Origin: Nostoc desertorum CM1-VF14
Lineage (GTDB): Bacteria > Cyanobacteriota > Cyanobacteriia > Cyanobacteriales > Nostocaceae
Direction: 5' to 3'
Length of the DNA: 64,000 nucleotides
Assembly: GCA_019359245.1 (NCBI GenBank)
Contig: JAHHHR010000006.1
Span: 124,001-188,000 of the forward strand
In this document: positions 9,436-18,954 of the stretch, one piece after another
Layout of the letters: every line of letters begins with the position of its first letter
How positions within the stretch are numbered: the stretch's first letter is position 1
Made by a program: the position numbers and the translations under genes
Notes under the pieces: generated by a model
Told to the model about the DNA's origin: nothing
The model's database searches: none
The model's input: the letters and a program-made list of their open reading frames with translations, nothing else

Positions 9436-9576
9436 TCTTGAGTGCGGTTTACCGCATCTTAACCGTGATCTAGATTAAGAGAGGGAATGTTATCTTTGAA
9501 AGGTACAAATATGCTTGAGGATTGGTAAATCACTTTGCCAACAAGCTATTTTTTGTGAGATGAATAGGAGGTTTAA

Positions 9577-9735
9577 ATGGATTTAGTTCGAATTTTGTGT
9601 GCCATTTTCGTACCACCTCTGGGAGTTTTTTTACAAGTAGGTTTTGGTATAGATTTTTGGATTAATATAGTTTTGACACTTTTTGGTTACATTCCTGGGA
9701 TTATTCATGCAGTATGGATAATTGCTAAGAAATAA
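9577..9735 (+). CDS. Pmp3/YqaE-family small membrane protein
   Basis: A 52-residue peptide with two transmembrane helices: MDLVRILCAIFVPPLGVFLQ, then VGFGIDFWINIVLTL, then GYIPGIIHAVWIIAKK. The FVPPLGVFLQ and YIPGIIHA motifs are diagnostic of the Pmp3 (UPF0057, YqaE) proteolipids, linked in other organisms to salt and cold stress and membrane potential. A strong Shine-Dalgarno AGGAGG lies 6 bases before the ATG, and a hairpin follows the stop, so it is probably monocistronic. Confidence 0.92.
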   Translation: MDLVRILCAIFVPPLGVFLQVGFGIDFWINIVLTLFGYIPGIIHAVWIIAKK

Positions 9736-9753
9736 TTCTTTGTAGGGTTAGGT

Positions 9754-9795
9754 TTGAGGCTCTGCATACAGTGATAAAGTGAGTCAGAGCCTCAA
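9754..9795 (+). terminator. Hairpin after the Pmp3 gene
   Basis: A perfect 11-bp stem, ttgaggctctg (9754-9764) pairing with cagagcctcaa (9785-9795), 20-base loop, 18 bases after the stop codon. Only a short ttct follows, so termination strength is uncertain. Confidence 0.5.
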
Positions 9796-9905
9796 TTCTA
9801 TGCAGAGTATGAAAACGAGAAAAATAAATTACCTGCAAGGTGACTACTTTAGGTAAAGCTTTGAAATCTAAAAATATGGGCTTTCGTGTGTCAATAAATA
9901 CGGAA

Positions 9906-10574
9906 TTAGCTCTCATTTTTTAACATAGCATAGAGTCTAAACTCTAGAAGCAAGGGGCAAATGTGCAATTGCCATTGCACAGTTGAGACGTTCAAATCTT
10001 TGATTAACCCAGTGCTAATATCTAGCACCCAGCCATGAACCATAGGCGCTTTTCGCTCATAGAGTACCTGACGCATGATGGAAGTTTGGTAAAGATTTTT
10101 TACTTGCGCTACAACGTTTATTTCTGCCAAACGATTCAGACGTTCTTCTCTTGTTGGCAAGGCATCGATTTCTTCTTGTTTCTGTAAATACAGTTCCCGA
10201 ATCGGATTTACCCAGTTATCAAGAATTCCGATGGTTCTTCCTTCTAAAGCCGCCTTAATTCCTCCGCAATCGTAGTGACCACAAACGATAATATGTTCCA
10301 CTTTAAGATGTAAAATTGCGTATTCTAAAACCGCTAAAAAGTTTATATCCGTTAGAGAAATCTGATTGGCAATATTACGATGTACAAATAACTCTCCTGG
10401 TTCTGTACGGGTAAACCTTGTTAATGCCAGACGACTATCAGAACACCCAATGTATAGAAAAGGTGGTGTTTGTCCGGTAGATAATTCTTGAAAGTAAGTT
10501 GGATCTATTGTTAGTTTCTCGGCAACCCAAGCTTGATTATTTCTGAGGAGTTCGTCAATGCTGTTGTATTTCAT
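9906..10574 (-). CDS. Beta-class carbonic anhydrase
   Basis: It hydrates CO2 reversibly using zinc. Ligands and partners are all present: Cys44 in GCSDSR with Asp46 and Arg48 as the dyad, His100 and Cys103 in CGHYDCGG. TEPGELFVHRNIAN is typical of the family. At 222 residues it is a single-domain enzyme without a signal peptide, so it is probably cytoplasmic or carboxysome-associated; the sequence does not decide between these. The C-terminal 25 residues are hydrophobic and less typical. Likely linked to inorganic-carbon supply for Rubisco. Confidence 0.93.
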   Translation of the reverse strand: MKYNSIDELLRNNQAWVAEKLTIDPTYFQELSTGQTPPFLYIGCSDSRLALTRFTRTEPGELFVHRNIANQISLTDINFLAVLEYAILHLKVEHIIVCGHYDCGGIKAALEGRTIGILDNWVNPIRELYLQKQEEIDALPTREERLNRLAEINVVAQVKNLYQTSIMRQVLYERKAPMVHGWVLDISTGLIKDLNVSTVQWQLHICPLLLEFRLYAMLKNES

Positions 10575-11055
10575 CTTTCGTCAAATTCGAGAGATAATCT
10601 CATCAATATTTTAGCTTATCTACAGTTTCCTATAAATCAATATGAACTTTTTCTGAGCTAAAATTTTTATAAAGATGACAATTTTTTCTACAGAATTAAT
10701 AAAACTATTGTATAAATTGGAAATAAGGAAGTTAGGATTTAGAGAAAAAATAACTATGTATAACTTTATAAAAGTATCTAAATAACGTAAATTTTTTATC
10801 AAATAAAATCTAAGCGATTCAGACTGACTAACGATTTCAAATCCTCATCTAGCATTTATAGATATTTTGCAAAGCAGAGAAATTACTGTAATCAGAATCA
10901 TTTTAAATCACAACCCAAACTTTACATTTGAGTCAAGCAAGTGCAGCGGAAGTTATAAATACTAAACTCTTCAATACACAGAGGTACTTTCTGACGGTGG
11001 TAACCTAACTTAACAAAGATGCCAAATTTGAGGTTGAAAAGTGAAGTTATCAGCT
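10575..11055. other. AT-rich intergenic region
   Basis: About 480 bases with no credible coding region, no strong hairpin and no RNA gene that I can recognise. It should include the promoter of the leftward carbonic anhydrase gene. Confidence 0.4.
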
Positions 11056-11307
11056 TCAATCGGGGGTAACAACTTTATTATCCTGATGATGGTTGATTGA
11101 CCAACGGTGATCAACAGTCATAGATGAAAACTCGCAAATTTCTTCTAGCCGTTTTTGCTGCACGGCAGCTTTACGTAAAGTAATAATTAGTTGGTTTACC
11201 TGATGCCGTAAATCTGGATTATCATTTACGGCTAACATGGTTTGTCTTTCTAAAAGTTGAAGTATAAGTTCGTAGTGAATAGGAGAAGGTAAAGGAATTT
11301 GCTCCAT
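11056..11307 (-). CDS. Small conserved cyanobacterial protein (DUF5340-like)
   Basis: An 83-residue soluble protein beginning MEQIPLPSPIHYELILQLLE and containing a helical segment LRHQVNQLIITLRKAA. It resembles the cyanobacterial family I remember as DUF5340; its function is unknown. The frame extends seven codons upstream to another ATG at 11328. No Shine-Dalgarno distinguishes the two; I chose the start that matches the conserved N terminus. Confidence 0.7.
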   Translation of the reverse strand: MEQIPLPSPIHYELILQLLERQTMLAVNDNPDLRHQVNQLIITLRKAAVQQKRLEEICEFSSMTVDHRWSINHHQDNKVVTPD

Positions 11308-11553
11308 GAAGTTAATTTTTGATTTCATATTTGAGATTTTGTACTAATCAAAGTTTGTCTCTTATCAATAAATTGTTACATAAGAAATAACTAGTTGCTT
11401 ATGGCATTTATTTGATTAGCAATAAAGATTTGGCAAAGATATGATGATATTTGATGGCAATATGCTGCGTGTCTACGCATAGTGTGCCGAATTGCCCAAC
11501 GATTATATGCAGTTAGTTGCCCTGTGCTAAGGGGCATAGGGGAGGTGTTTATT

Positions 11554-12444
11554 TCAAAAATTCCTTGGTAATATATGGGCGATCGCAGCTCCGGGATCTG
11601 GTTGTTTTACCAAAGATTCCCCAATGAGTACAGCCGATGCACCTGCTGTAAGCATCAAACTCAAATCATCTGGGTTATGTAGTCCTGACTCGCTGACAAC
11701 AAGGATGTTTTTCTCTTGCAATTGGCTACCCCTTGCAGCTAAAAGTTGGCAAGTAGTTTGCAGGTCAACAGAGAAATCTTCCAAATTGCGATTATTGATT
11801 CCGACTAAGGAAACCCCATCTAAAGCTAATACACGGTCTAGTTCTTCCAAGCTATGGACTTCAATCAAGGCTGCCATTTTCAGGTTGTTAGCGATTTTAA
11901 GGAAGTATTTCAAATCTTGATCGCTCAGGATAGCCGCAATCAACAAAATAGCATCTGCACCCTGAAACCGCGCCAAGTATATCTGATAAGCATAAATGAT
12001 AAACTCTTTGCACAGTAGAGGCAAATCTACAGCAGCCCGAACCTTGGCTAAGTTCTCAAAACTACCTTGAAAGAACTTGACATCTGTCAGCACAGATAGA
12101 CAACTAGCACCACCTTGCTGATAAGAAAGGGCGATCGCTACTGGATCAAAATCTTCTCGTAAAACACCTTTGCTAGGTGAAGCTTTTTTAACTTCGGCAA
12201 TTAATGCTGGTTTAGTCTTACCTTGGCGCAAAGCGGCAACAAAATCACGGGTTGGCGGTGCAGTCAGTACCTGCTTCCGTAATTCTTGCAAAGGAAGTTT
12301 TTCCCGCATTTGGTCATATTCTACTTCTTTCTGCCAGACAATTTCCTCCAAGATGTGGTTTGGCGCTGCATCAGGCACGATAGCTTGATAACGCAATATC
12401 GATACATCAATAGCTGGGTTAGGTGAACGACGGCGGATTTGCAT
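11554..12444 (-). CDS. trpC: Indole-3-glycerol phosphate synthase
   Basis: A TIM-barrel enzyme that closes the indole ring from CdRP in tryptophan synthesis. Signature segments are [14 protein letters not shown] (catalytic Lys), [51 protein letters not shown] and VVSESGL. It is 296 residues long, with the 30-40 residue N-terminal extension common in cyanobacteria. It is followed on the same strand by nothing for 225 bases and is separated from lpdA upstream by a heptamer repeat. Confidence 0.96.
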   Translation of the reverse strand: MQIRRRSPNPAIDVSILRYQAIVPDAAPNHILEEIVWQKEVEYDQMREKLPLQELRKQVLTAPPTRDFVAALRQGKTKPALIAEVKKASPSKGVLREDFDPVAIALSYQQGGASCLSVLTDVKFFQGSFENLAKVRAAVDLPLLCKEFIIYAYQIYLARFQGADAILLIAAILSDQDLKYFLKIANNLKMAALIEVHSLEELDRVLALDGVSLVGINNRNLEDFSVDLQTTCQLLAARGSQLQEKNILVVSESGLHNPDDLSLMLTAGASAVLIGESLVKQPDPGAAIAHILPRNF

Positions 12445-12451
12445 GATAGTA

Positions 12452-12550
12452 CTGAGTTAGGAGTTCGGAGTTGGGAGTTAGGAGTTAGGAGTTAGGAGTT
12501 AGGAGTTAGGAGTTATTAATTCCTCACTCCTAACTTTTCACTTCTAACTT
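12452..12550. repeat. Heptanucleotide tandem repeat (STRR) with inverted arm
   Basis: About eight head-to-tail copies of the heptamer GAGTTAG or GAGTTGG (12452-12515), followed by a complementary arm (cactcctaactt ... cttctaac). It separates trpC and lpdA. The same heptamer family recurs at 30.30-30.42, 31.66-31.69 and 33.79-33.87 kb. STRRs of this kind are known from heterocystous cyanobacteria. Confidence 0.85.
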
Positions 12551-13975
12551 TTAGATGGCTCGTTTATAAGCTTCGTCCAGCACTTCCGAAAGTGTCGGGT
12601 GCGCGTGAACTAGATGTGCGAGACTTTGGACAGATTGACGGTTTGCGATCGCAGCTGACGCTTCGTGAATTAAGTCTGAGGCGTGCAGTCCGAAAATGTG
12701 AACACCTAAGACTTCTCCGGTGTCTTTGCGATATATCACCTTCGCAATACCATCGGCTTCATTTTCTGCTAAAGCTTTGGAATTTCCTTTGAAGTAACTT
12801 CGACTGGTGCCGATTTCAAAGCCTTCGGTTTGTCCCAACTCCTTAGCTGCGGTTTCTGTTAAACCCACATAGCTGACTTCTGGGTGGGTAAACGCCGCCG
12901 CCGGGATGCTGCGATAGTCTACTATTCTTTCCCTCCCAACTATATTTTCTACCGCGATGATGCCTTGGGCAGAAGCCGCATGTGCCAACATCATCTTTCC
13001 ATTAGCATCGCCAATTGCCCACACATTTGGTACTACTTCACCAGCTGATAGTACTGCCATGCGATCGTCAACTGGGATAAAATTCCGCCGATCCAGTTCT
13101 ATACCCACAGACTCCAAACCAAGATTTTTGGTCGCTGGGATGCGTCCTGTAGCGACCAAACAAGCATCTACTTCGATGACATCTACATCTTCTTTGGTTT
13201 TGAAATCTGCTAATTCAATCACCACTGGTGAACCGGGGATGACTTTTTTAGCGTATATTCCTACTTTCGTTTCAATATCGCGGGGAGTAATCAGTACCCG
13301 TTCGGCAAGTTTAGCAATGTCTCGGTCAAATCCTGGCATTAACTGATCTAGGGCTTCAATCAAGGTGATTTCACAACCCAAAGCTGAGTAAACATCAGAA
13401 AATTCTAAGCCGATGTAACCACTGCCAATAATCGCCACCCAGTCTGGTAACGACTCCAACTTAACGCCTTGGTCACTGGTAAAGACAGTTTTGCCGTCTA
13501 CTTCAATCCCTGGAGGCACAAAAGGAATTGAACCAGGAGAAAGGATAATGTCTTTGGCTGTGATGGTTTTTTCGCCACCGTCTCCGGTAACAGAGACTTT
13601 TTGCGCTCCAGCGATTTTTCCCCAACCGTTGATAATATCGACTTTTAGACGTTTGAGGCTGTTGGTTAAGTCCCCTTGAATTTTCGAGACGAGATTATTA
13701 GCATGATTAGCGATCGCTTGGCGATCGAATTCCACGTTACCAATTTGAATTCCCAGCGATTTGAGGTGATGGGCATCGCGTAATTCCCGCACACGCCCAG
13801 ATGCCGCCAGCAGCGCTTTAGAAGGAATACAACCCCGATTAACACAGGTTCCTCCCATATCAGCAGCTTCAATAATCGCTGTTTTTAAACCACAACTTAC
13901 GGCGTGTAAGGCTGCGCCATGTCCGCCTACACCAGCGCCGATAATGACTAAATCGTAATCAAATCCTTGACTCAC
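12551..13975 (-). CDS. lpdA: Dihydrolipoyl dehydrogenase
   Basis: The E3 flavoenzyme that reoxidises dihydrolipoamide of the pyruvate dehydrogenase and glycine cleavage complexes. FAD site [13 protein letters not shown] at residues 11-23; redox-active disulfide GGTCVNRGC (Cys44, Cys49); NAD site [12 protein letters not shown]; second FAD motif WAIGDANG; C-terminal interface HAHPTLSEV with the catalytic His. 474 residues, full length. Start is GTG. Upstream is about 385 bases with small inverted repeats and no gene. Confidence 0.96.
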   Translation of the reverse strand: MSQGFDYDLVIIGAGVGGHGAALHAVSCGLKTAIIEAADMGGTCVNRGCIPSKALLAASGRVRELRDAHHLKSLGIQIGNVEFDRQAIANHANNLVSKIQGDLTNSLKRLKVDIINGWGKIAGAQKVSVTGDGGEKTITAKDIILSPGSIPFVPPGIEVDGKTVFTSDQGVKLESLPDWVAIIGSGYIGLEFSDVYSALGCEITLIEALDQLMPGFDRDIAKLAERVLITPRDIETKVGIYAKKVIPGSPVVIELADFKTKEDVDVIEVDACLVATGRIPATKNLGLESVGIELDRRNFIPVDDRMAVLSAGEVVPNVWAIGDANGKMMLAHAASAQGIIAVENIVGRERIVDYRSIPAAAFTHPEVSYVGLTETAAKELGQTEGFEIGTSRSYFKGNSKALAENEADGIAKVIYRKDTGEVLGVHIFGLHASDLIHEASAAIANRQSVQSLAHLVHAHPTLSEVLDEAYKRAI

Positions 13976-14360
13976 GTTAGGTTCCCCGTCTGCTTCGCCT
14001 ATTTATTCTCAACTTGACCGACAATCAGCGCAACCCCTTTAACAGTTATCAATTATCAGTTGTCAGTTTCATTGCTGGGTTTAAGTCCCCAGCATACAGT
14101 TAGTGAACACTGGAAACTGCTAACTGATTTAAATCCCCTGCCATCCGCCTGATAACTGTTTTCTGATTTAACGTTTAGGTGTTGCTAACTTCAATTATGA
14201 TTCACTAACTTCTGGCGAAAAGATGGATGTTTTCAGTAATTATAGTCAAATCTAGATACTTATTTTTTTTATACTCTAAAGGGAATGGGGAATTGGAAAT
14301 GGGGAAAGAGGTAATTTTTAATTTTCCCCCTTGCCCTCTGCCTTTTGTACCCAATGACAA
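13976..14360. other. Intergenic region with short inverted repeats
   Basis: Contains gctgggtttaagtccccagc (a 6-bp stem near 14.07 kb) and alternating cagtta/taactg text of the degenerate STRR type. No gene was found; the promoters of divergent lpdA and the SWIM gene are expected here. Confidence 0.45.
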
Positions 14361-16214
14361 ATGACTTTACAGCGCCATCGCCTAACGCCTAAGCTGGATT
14401 TAGGATTCATCCAAAAGATTTACGCAGGCGATCGCTCGATGTCTATTCCCCAAATTAGTGAATTTACTATCCGCCGTCATGCCAACGCCAAATCTTTCCA
14501 GCGGGGCGAGGCATACTATGAGGCTGGTGCTGTCAATGCTGTTACCCAACGTGGTCATATCCTTCAGGCTGATGTTGCAGGGACTGAAGCAAGACCTTAT
14601 CATGTTAATCTCAGTTTCGATAGCAGTGGGTTAATCTCAGCAAACTGTACCTGTGCCTACAACTTTGATGGGTGGTGCAAACACATTGTAGCGACGATGC
14701 TCGTCTGTGCGCGTAACTCAGAATATATTGAGCAACGCCCTACCTTAGAACAACTACTCGATCGCTTGGATCATATCCAAACCCAAAGATTGCTGCAAGA
14801 GCTGGTAAATGAAAACCCACCACTAATTGAGGCGATTGATCGTCATATAGGTTGGATGACGAATCCTATTGTCAAGCAAACAACCAAAAAACCTGTGCGC
14901 CGCATTACGATCGATCAGGCTCTTTTTCGGCGGCAAGTCCGGCAGATTCTTCAGGATACCGTGCGTTACTTTGAGGAGGGGTGCGAAGAAGACCCAATTG
15001 CCGATAAATTGCTGAATGTGGTGCGAACTGCGGTAGATTTTAGCGAACGGGGAGAGGGTGAAAATGCGATCGCTATTTTAGAAGCAATTACCTCTACGTG
15101 TGTGGAAAACTGGAATGATGTTGCAGAATACGGTGCTGAAAACGATGAAGTGGTCGAGGAATTGAATAATGCTTGGTGTGAAGCAATTCTTACAGATGAA
15201 CTCACCCCAGAAGAAAAAGTTGATATTCAAATAAATTTGGAAGCCTGGCAAGATGAGTGGAATGCTGATTTTGGCCTAGTTATGGAAGCTTTACGCCAAG
15301 GTTGGGATTATCCACCACTGGTGCAAGTTCTTGAAGGTAATATTACCGAAAGGGGAGCATGGGAAGAAGACGTACCAGACTATGCAGATGATTTGGCACT
15401 AATTCGGCTAAAAATCCTCGAACGTCAAGAACGTTATCAAGAATACTTGTATTTAGCAGAAGCTGAAGGGCAAACGCAACAGTATCTAACAATGTTGGGG
15501 CGTTTGGGCAGAGTAGAAGAAGCAATTGATGCTGCTCAAACCCAGATGAACTCAACCGAAGAGGCTTTTGCCCTAGCGAAAACACTTAGCAGACAGGGGG
15601 CATTACAGCAAGCACTAGATATAGCCCAGAGTGGATTACATTTACCAGGTAATTGTCAGCACGAATTAGGAATTTGGACAAGTGATTTAGCTGTTGAGTT
15701 GGGAAATAATGAAGCTGCTTTATTAGCAATCAAGGCGGCTTTTCAAGTCAAGCCCTCCTTTTTTGACTACGAAAGGATGGCAGAATTGGCTGGGGAAAAC
15801 TGGGAAAGTATTAAAACAGACCTGCTGAGAATTGTTCGTACTTGTAGTGGTTGGGGAACAGAATCAGCCAAGGTAGATATATTCTTGCATGAGGGGCTAA
15901 TTGATGATGCAATTGCGATCGCTAATGAACTCACTTCTTATTATTCAGAGTTAATTTACCGAGTCATGGATGCTGCTATCCCTCATAATCCTAGTTGGGT
16001 TATTGCTAATGCTCGTCGCCGTGCCGAAAAGATTATGGATGCAGGGAAAGCCGAATACTACTACTATGCAGTCGAATGGTTAAAAAAGGCACGTAATGCC
16101 TACTTGCAATCTGGGAAGAAAGCTGAGTGGTTAAGCTATCGGGAAAACTTGATCCAAACCCACGCTCGTAAACGTAAATTGATGGGAATGTTTCAGCAAA
16201 GGGATATGGAGTAA
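14361..16214 (+). CDS. SWIM zinc-finger protein
   Basis: A 617-residue soluble protein. The SWIM domain lies near residues 70-120 with the zinc ligands in CTCAYNFDGWCKHIVA (Cys-x-Cys-x(n)-Cys-x-His). The remainder is helical with TPR-like periodicity (LAKTLSRQGALQQALDIAQ, repeated Ala/Leu/Tyr positions), as in many bacterial SWIM proteins that precede or accompany SNF2 helicases; no helicase is next to it here. An internal ATG at 14439 (MSIPQISEFTIRRH) is a plausible alternative start because homology seems to begin there. Function is not established. Confidence 0.88.
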   Translation: MTLQRHRLTPKLDLGFIQKIYAGDRSMSIPQISEFTIRRHANAKSFQRGEAYYEAGAVNAVTQRGHILQADVAGTEARPYHVNLSFDSSGLISANCTCAYNFDGWCKHIVATMLVCARNSEYIEQRPTLEQLLDRLDHIQTQRLLQELVNENPPLIEAIDRHIGWMTNPIVKQTTKKPVRRITIDQALFRRQVRQILQDTVRYFEEGCEEDPIADKLLNVVRTAVDFSERGEGENAIAILEAITSTCVENWNDVAEYGAENDEVVEELNNAWCEAILTDELTPEEKVDIQINLEAWQDEWNADFGLVMEALRQGWDYPPLVQVLEGNITERGAWEEDVPDYADDLALIRLKILERQERYQEYLYLAEAEGQTQQYLTMLGRLGRVEEAIDAAQTQMNSTEEAFALAKTLSRQGALQQALDIAQSGLHLPGNCQHELGIWTSDLAVELGNNEAALLAIKAAFQVKPSFFDYERMAELAGENWESIKTDLLRIVRTCSGWGTESAKVDIFLHEGLIDDAIAIANELTSYYSELIYRVMDAAIPHNPSWVIANARRRAEKIMDAGKAEYYYYAVEWLKKARNAYLQSGKKAEWLSYRENLIQTHARKRKLMGMFQQRDME

Positions 16215-16481
16215 CCCTAAACCGCATATAAAAATTCAAAAATAAAACCGAAGTTTGCCTACCTTATTTCTCTCGCAGGAATAGATTATTCCAACATATC
16301 TGCTTACTTATGGAGTTCAAACACCATCAACGCTTTTAAGTCTGCAATAACCAAATGATTTAGCTTTTAAATTGAGATTTACCCAAGATATCAACTTTAG
16401 CGACACAAGATGAAGTAAGATTCACATCTGAAGGAGTCGCCGTATAATCCTATAGTTTCTGACAAAAAATAATCCAGTGCG

Positions 16482-18287
16482 ATGATTAATAAATATCCTC
16501 AGAATCTTATAGTGTCCTGCTTACCACTGAGTATCCTTATATTACTCAGCAGCATATCTTCTAGTCCACTGAAAGCTCAGGCTGTTGATACTACACAATT
16601 ACCAACTAGTAATTTCATCCTGTCACAACAACTCCCACCACCACAGGATGTCCAACCACCCGTACCTCCGCCACTTCCAGCACCTGAAGTACCACAACCG
16701 CTCCCCCCACCAGCAGAACTATTTCCCCCCTCTGCGCCAACTCCCACACCAGAGGAACCACCCCCTGGCAACTTTCCTCAAACTATTGTTGTTGAACGGT
16801 TTGAAGTTGTTGGTAGCACAGTCTTCAGTCCCGAAGAGTTAGCCCTCGCCACTGCTGAATTTACCAAACGACCGATCTCGCTGACTGAAGTTTATCAAGC
16901 ACGTTCTAAAATTACTGATTTATACGTCCAAAAGGGTTACATTACTTCTGGTGCTTATATTCCGCCCCAAACAATCCAATCCGGTGTTGTAAAAATTCAG
17001 GTGGTCGAAGGTAAATTAGAAGATATCCAGATAACTGGGAATCGGCGGTTGAATGCAAATTATGTCCGCAGCCGACTAGCAATAGCTACATCAGCACCTC
17101 TGAACCGACAGCGTCTACTAGAGGCACTGCAACTTTTGCAACTTAATCCTTTGATTCAAAACGTCTCTGCTGAACTCTCAGCAGGATCGCGGAGTGGTGT
17201 GAGTCTGTTAGAAGTCAAGATCAGCGAGGCAAAAACCTTTAGTAGCCAAATAGTTCTTGATAATGGGCGATCGCCCAGTGTTGGCAGTTTCCGACGCGGA
17301 TTACGATTGAATGAAGCCAACTTACTTGGATTTGGAGATGCTCTAAGTTTAGGATACACCAACACTGATGGTAGCAACTCCTTTGACGCTAGTTACACAT
17401 TACCACTCAATCCCCGCAACGGAACACTTACCTTGAACTATGGCACTACGTCGAGTAATGTCATTGAACCTGATTTCACCTTTTTAGATATCGAATCGGC
17501 TTCTCGCTACTACGAACTAACATTCCGCCAGCCCATAGTCGAAACTCCCACACAAGAATTTGCCCTTGGGTTGACAGCCTCTCGACGCGAAAGTGATGTC
17601 TCGTGGAAACTACAGAGAGAATTTGGGACATCCCCCTCTATACTTTCACCTGGATCTGATGAACAGGGACGCACCAGGGTATCTGCGTTACGATTTTTTC
17701 AAGAATGGACGAGTCGTAACAGCCGTGAAGTCATCGCCCTCCGCTCTCAATTCAATTTGGGTCTAGATGTGTTGAATCCCACAATTAATCAAATTGATCC
17801 CGATAGCCGTTTTTTTTCTTGGCAAGGACAAGCGCAATGGGCACGCCTTTTAGCTCCTGAAACTTTACTTTTACTTCGTTTAAATACGCAACTAGCATCC
17901 ACAACACTCTTACCTATAGAGCAAATTGGCTTAGGTGGGCAGGATAGCGTTCGAGGTTACCGTCAAGATTATTTGCTGACAGATAATGGCACTTTTGTTT
18001 CTGCGGAAGTTCAAGTACCGATTCTGCGCTTACCCCAGATAGATAGCACCTTACAGGTTATCCCCTTTGTGGATTTTGGTGTTGGCTGGAACAGTTCGGG
18101 TAGAGAGAATCCAGAGAATCCTGCCCCTAATACTCTAGCTGCTGTTGGTCTGGGATTGCGTTGGTCACAAGGCGATCGCTTCACCGTTCGTCTTGACTGG
18201 GGTATTCCTTTAGTATCTGTTGACTCGAATGATCGGACATTACAAGAAAACGGACTATATTTTAGTTTATTCTATAATCCTTTTTAG
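16482..18287 (+). CDS. TpsB-type outer-membrane transporter (ShlB/FhaC family)
   Basis: A 601-residue Omp85-superfamily protein. Signal peptide at residues 1-32 (ILILLSSISSSPLKAQA), then a proline-rich linker at 48-100, POTRA domains at about 103-250 (VERFEVVGSTVFSPEEL ... VQKGYITSGAYIPPQ ... VVEGKLEDIQITGNRRL) and a C-terminal 16-strand beta barrel with the lid-loop segment GGQDSVRGYRQDYLL (a VRGY motif) and a terminal aromatic residue. This fits the transporter half of two-partner secretion. No TpsA exoprotein is adjacent, so the substrate is unknown. Confidence 0.9.
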   Translation: MINKYPQNLIVSCLPLSILILLSSISSSPLKAQAVDTTQLPTSNFILSQQLPPPQDVQPPVPPPLPAPEVPQPLPPPAELFPPSAPTPTPEEPPPGNFPQTIVVERFEVVGSTVFSPEELALATAEFTKRPISLTEVYQARSKITDLYVQKGYITSGAYIPPQTIQSGVVKIQVVEGKLEDIQITGNRRLNANYVRSRLAIATSAPLNRQRLLEALQLLQLNPLIQNVSAELSAGSRSGVSLLEVKISEAKTFSSQIVLDNGRSPSVGSFRRGLRLNEANLLGFGDALSLGYTNTDGSNSFDASYTLPLNPRNGTLTLNYGTTSSNVIEPDFTFLDIESASRYYELTFRQPIVETPTQEFALGLTASRRESDVSWKLQREFGTSPSILSPGSDEQGRTRVSALRFFQEWTSRNSREVIALRSQFNLGLDVLNPTINQIDPDSRFFSWQGQAQWARLLAPETLLLLRLNTQLASTTLLPIEQIGLGGQDSVRGYRQDYLLTDNGTFVSAEVQVPILRLPQIDSTLQVIPFVDFGVGWNSSGRENPENPAPNTLAAVGLGLRWSQGDRFTVRLDWGIPLVSVDSNDRTLQENGLYFSLFYNPF

Positions 18288-18650
18288 AATTTAGGGGTTC
18301 ATTCTCCTTCCCTCCCCTTCTCTACGATAAACTGCGCCAACTGGGGTTTCTGTTCCATTAAAGCAACTAGCGTGCGATTTCAAATCCTTAGATATTTTTT
18401 CCCCAGTGGAATGCGCCCAATTAATTTAATTTCTGGCGTTGCTCTAATCTATTTCGCAAAATTCCGTAAAACAGAACTAGTTGACTGATTAAAAAATAAA
18501 AATCAGACCATTATTTATTTCATTCGGAGTTTGCTCACTGCTCAGAATAAAAATCCGCAAATATACCCATCTATTCTATTCAGTGTTTGATTTTATTCTG
18601 GGTATCCTAAATAAAGACAAGTTAGATGATGTAGATAAAGGAGCAAAAGG

Positions 18651-18806
18651 CTAGTACCGCAAGGCGGAAGTCAAAAGGAGCCAGTGCGTTGGGCGGGTTT
18701 CCCGACTTGAAGCAACTGGCGTTTAAAAATCAAAAGTCAAAAATCTTATTATATAGGCTTCTGAGTGATTTAAAATGGTCTGTTTATTTACGCCGGCCTG
18801 TACTAG
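18651..18806 (-). mobile_element. MITE-like element, copy A
   Basis: A non-coding element of 156 bases bounded by CTAGTAC and GTACTAG, with imperfect inner terminal repeats (cgcaaggcggaagtcaaaag and, inverted, aatggtctgtttatttacgcc). It matches copies B (21779-21875) and C (44452-44663) in reverse orientation. Its interior carries a palindromic module, agtgcgttgggcggg ... gacttgaagcaactgg, also present near 7.4 kb. No transposase is encoded. Confidence 0.8.
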
Positions 18807-18954
18807 TTTGCACCCTCATACCCATTTTGGAATTATAGATGGTGACAAATTTGATTGAACAAATTTTCTTATAAGTTCAGACTTTCAGGCTCCACTCCTG
18901 GAAGTAGTATTTTTCAGACTAAGACATAAAAATATGAGAATTTAAGGAAAAGCC

